Source: Candidatus Krumholzibacteriota bacterium
Lineage (GTDB): Bacteria; Krumholzibacteriota; Krumholzibacteriia; Krumholzibacteriales; Krumholzibacteriaceae
Direction: 5' to 3'
Length of the DNA: 6,778 bases
Assembly: GCA_030630165.1 (NCBI GenBank)
Contig: DAOVNN010000160.1
Coordinates: 1-6,778, forward strand
The notes under the pieces were generated by a model. The model was not told the origin of the DNA. It ran no database searches and saw only the letters and a list, made by a program, of their open reading frames with translations. A program made the translations under genes and the position numbers. Below, piece by piece: positions 4,764 through 6,778 of this stretch. Position 1 is the stretch's first letter. Every line of letters starts with the position of its first letter.

Positions 4764-6778
4764 ATGGCCACCTCGACTTTACTTGCCTCCTTTTACTTCA
4801 TATGTGGAGCAGCGATCATATTTCTCGCTGTTCTGATCATGCGTTTCTCCTCGAAAGACGTATCAACGTGGGCCACGGCCCTCGTGATGCTGTTTGCCGG
4901 CATCGGGCCGATTCTCGGCGCCATCGGCGTCATCATCCAGAGAAACCTTCCAGAGGGCACATATCTCTTCGAGAACCTCGTTGAGAGCTTCGACTATACG
5001 TGGGAGTTTTTCTTCCCGGCGCTACTGCTGATGGCCTTTGTCTACCCGAAACGATATCCGATCTGGAAATATCTCCGAAGATTCGCGTTTATTCTCTTTT
5101 TACCCCATGTCTTCCATCTTCTGATGGTCATCTTTCTGGTAAACAGGGTCAATCCCGCCAGGCTCTTCAACTGGATTGCCGATATCCCCGTGCCTTCGAG
5201 CGCTCTGGCCACCTATACAAACAGCCTGTCGAAATCGCTCAACATCTTCGCCGAACTCCTCTTCAAGGCGCACAACCAGATGTTCTCGCTGGTGAACGTG
5301 ATGTACGCAGTGCTTGCGATGATCCTGCTCGGAATTTCGATACGGGCAGGCTTGACGCCGAGGCAGAGACGGCAGACCCAGATAATGCTCGCCGGCCTCG
5401 GGATAGCGATCCTCACATATTCATTCGCCCGCGTAATACCGTACTTCATGACGACGAGTATCGACAGGGCCGTCGCCGCGGCGCTCGTCAACGCCTCGTT
5501 GATCATCGGGGGCGGCTCGATAGCCTACGTGATCCTCAAGTACCAGCTCCTCGATGTGCGGCTGATCGCGAGAAAGGGCATGTTCTACGCCGTCACGGCG
5601 GCGGTGTTCGCCCTATTTTATCTTATAATAATCAAACAATTTACGCGATTCATCCTTACTTACACGGGAACAGAGCTGGAGTTTATTGAGACTCTGCTGA
5701 TCGTCCTGTTTATCATAGCCTTTCAGCCCGTGCTGGCACGCCTGGAGGAGTGGACCGAGAGAGCCCTGATGAGGGAGCAGAGTCCCAGGGTCAGGCTTCA
5801 GAACCTGAGCAACGAGCTCCTCACAGTCGTGGACGCGGAGTCAATGAAGGAGCGGATGAAGGAGGTCCTCTCTGAGGTCTTCCAGACCGACGACCTCGAG
5901 GTGATATTCCGCGACGAGATCCTTGACCTGAAGGACGAGGACATCTACGTCGAGAAGGTCCTCGAACTCCTCGAGGATGTCGCCGAGCCTATCGGAAGGC
6001 TCGACTTCATGGAGGCGCTCGGATTCATGCGCGTGCGCCGGGGGATATTCCGCCCGGGCAGGAAGTTTATCCGCGAGGCGGTCGACATCCTGCCGGGAAT
6101 CGTGAAGGACATGGCAAGTCACGAGCTGATCGTACCCGTCATTCACGACGAGAATTGCGTCGGCGTGATACTCCTCGGCGACAAGCGCGACGGCGGCAGA
6201 TACAGCATGCAGCAGCAGGCGATGATGTCGATGCTCTCCAACCAGGTCGCCTCGTCACTTTCGAGGATGGAGCTCCTCGAGCAGGTCGTCGAGAAGAAGG
6301 TCATGGAGGAGGAGCTGAACATCGCCAGGACGATCCAGCTCAACCTGCTCCCCTCATCGCCGCCCGAGCTCGATAACTACGAGGCGTCCGCGCTGAGCGT
6401 TTCGAGCAAGCAGGTAGGCGGGGATTACTACGATTTTATCAAGAACGGCCGGTACCTCGCTTTCACCGTCGCCGACGTGTCGGGCAAGGGTGTTCCCGCA
6501 TCGCTTCTGATGGCTTCGCTCCAGGCAAGCCTCCGGTCGCTGATGGACAGGATGACCGACCCCGTGGAAGTCATCGGACGTCTCAATGACGTCATGTGCG
6601 ATATTACTTCTTCCGACAAGTTTGCCACGATGTTCTACGGATGCGTCGATCTCGAGCGCAACGAGGTTGCCTACTCTAACGCGGGGCACTTCTTCCCCGT
6701 GGTCATCAGGGAGGGCGGCACCGTGGATGTGCTGGATTACAGCGGACTTATCCTCGGCGTGACGCCGGGGTTCCCCTA
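4764..6778 (+). CDS. Membrane-anchored SpoIIE/RsbU-type PP2C serine phosphatase with GAF-like region (3' truncated)
   Basis: One open frame of 671 codons from ATG 4764 to the window edge, with no internal stop; GGAG (4753-4756) lies 7 nt upstream. The N-terminal ~325 residues are polytopic: hydrophobic segments near 8-27, 38-58, 82-95, 106-127, 174-193, 207-226, 237-258, 272-290 and 306-324, resembling the multi-helix sensor regions of some histidine kinases and phosphatases. Residues ~345-505 contain a GAF-like region (ELIVPVIHDENCVGVILLGD, then SNQVASSLSRMELLEQ). A signalling helix (~505-528, LNIARTIQLNLLP) leads into the PP2C domain: VGGDYYDF (metal ligand D554), FTVADVSGKGVPASLLMA (D571) and SNAGHFFP (~638-644). 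The remaining metal-binding aspartates should lie past the window. Such enzymes dephosphorylate STAS antagonists, so the STAS protein upstream is the likely substrate. The signal sensed is unknown. Domain calls are strong; the helix count is by eye. Confidence 0.95.
   Translation, partial: MATSTLLASFYFICGAAIIFLAVLIMRFSSKDVSTWATALVMLFAGIGPILGAIGVIIQRNLPEGTYLFENLVESFDYTWEFFFPALLLMAFVYPKRYPIWKYLRRFAFILFLPHVFHLLMVIFLVNRVNPARLFNWIADIPVPSSALATYTNSLSKSLNIFAELLFKAHNQMFSLVNVMYAVLAMILLGISIRAGLTPRQRRQTQIMLAGLGIAILTYSFARVIPYFMTTSIDRAVAAALVNASLIIGGGSIAYVILKYQLLDVRLIARKGMFYAVTAAVFALFYLIIIKQFTRFILTYTGTELEFIETLLIVLFIIAFQPVLARLEEWTERALMREQSPRVRLQNLSNELLTVVDAESMKERMKEVLSEVFQTDDLEVIFRDEILDLKDEDIYVEKVLELLEDVAEPIGRLDFMEALGFMRVRRGIFRPGRKFIREAVDILPGIVKDMASHELIVPVIHDENCVGVILLGDKRDGGRYSMQQQAMMSMLSNQVASSLSRMELLEQVVEKKVMEEELNIARTIQLNLLPSSPPELDNYEASALSVSSKQVGGDYYDFIKNGRYLAFTVADVSGKGVPASLLMASLQASLRSLMDRMTDPVEVIGRLNDVMCDITSSDKFATMFYGCVDLERNEVAYSNAGHFFPVVIREGGTVDVLDYSGLILGVTPGFP

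Noticed and set aside
3734..4771. 345-residue minus-strand ORF opposite the STAS and kinase genes
   Set aside because: It covers two well-supported + strand genes with clear catalytic motifs; long antisense frames are expected in GC-rich coding DNA, and no domain was recognised in it.
5000..5689. 229-residue + strand ORF within the phosphatase gene
   Set aside because: Out of frame with the continuous 671-codon phosphatase frame; its Arg- and Pro-rich composition is typical of a shifted frame.

Overview
The window is one strand of a GC-rich bacterial chromosome with every recognisable gene on the + strand and almost no spare DNA. The signal peptidase II gene implies lipoprotein processing. 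The order ileS / DksA-type zinc-finger gene / lspA / rluD, the clade-2 style isoleucyl-tRNA synthetase and the stress-type phosphatase module would fit a Gram-negative-type lineage such as the FCB group or a related candidate phylum. That placement is an inference from gene order and style; no rRNA or other phylogenetic marker is present to settle it.

Left part (1-2756), housekeeping cluster: the C-terminal 487 codons of ileS (KMSKS loop, anticodon-binding domain, C-terminal domain without a zinc knuckle), then a DksA/TraR-type C4 zinc-finger protein carrying an extreme lysine/alanine-rich tail of about 112 residues, then lspA. lspA starts on TTG directly after the TAA of the zinc-finger gene, so the three genes are probably one transcript. 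An 81-nt gap with a candidate promoter follows.

Middle part (2838-4642): an RluA/RluD-type 23S rRNA pseudouridine synthase whose stop overlaps (ATGA) the start of a STAS-domain anti-sigma factor antagonist, followed 36 nt later by an RsbW/SpoIIAB-like GHKL serine kinase. The kinase gene ends in a perfect 8-bp inverted repeat with the stop codon as its loop.

Right part (4764-6778, open at the right edge): one uninterrupted reading frame of 671 codons encoding a polytopic membrane protein with a GAF-like region and a SpoIIE/RsbU-type PP2C phosphatase domain. The frame has no stop in the window, so an ORF search that requires a stop would miss it although it is the largest gene here. STAS antagonist, GHKL kinase and PP2C phosphatase are the three classes of parts of a partner-switching circuit: the kinase would phosphorylate the STAS serine, the phosphatase would remove the phosphate on a membrane or cytosolic cue, and the free antagonist would sequester the kinase. 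No sigma factor or other output protein is visible, so the target is unknown. The components belong to known families. The points most worth a second look are the histone-H1-like tail on the DksA-type protein, the coupling of the switch to an rRNA-modification gene, the cysteine cluster in the kinase and the stop-codon hairpin.
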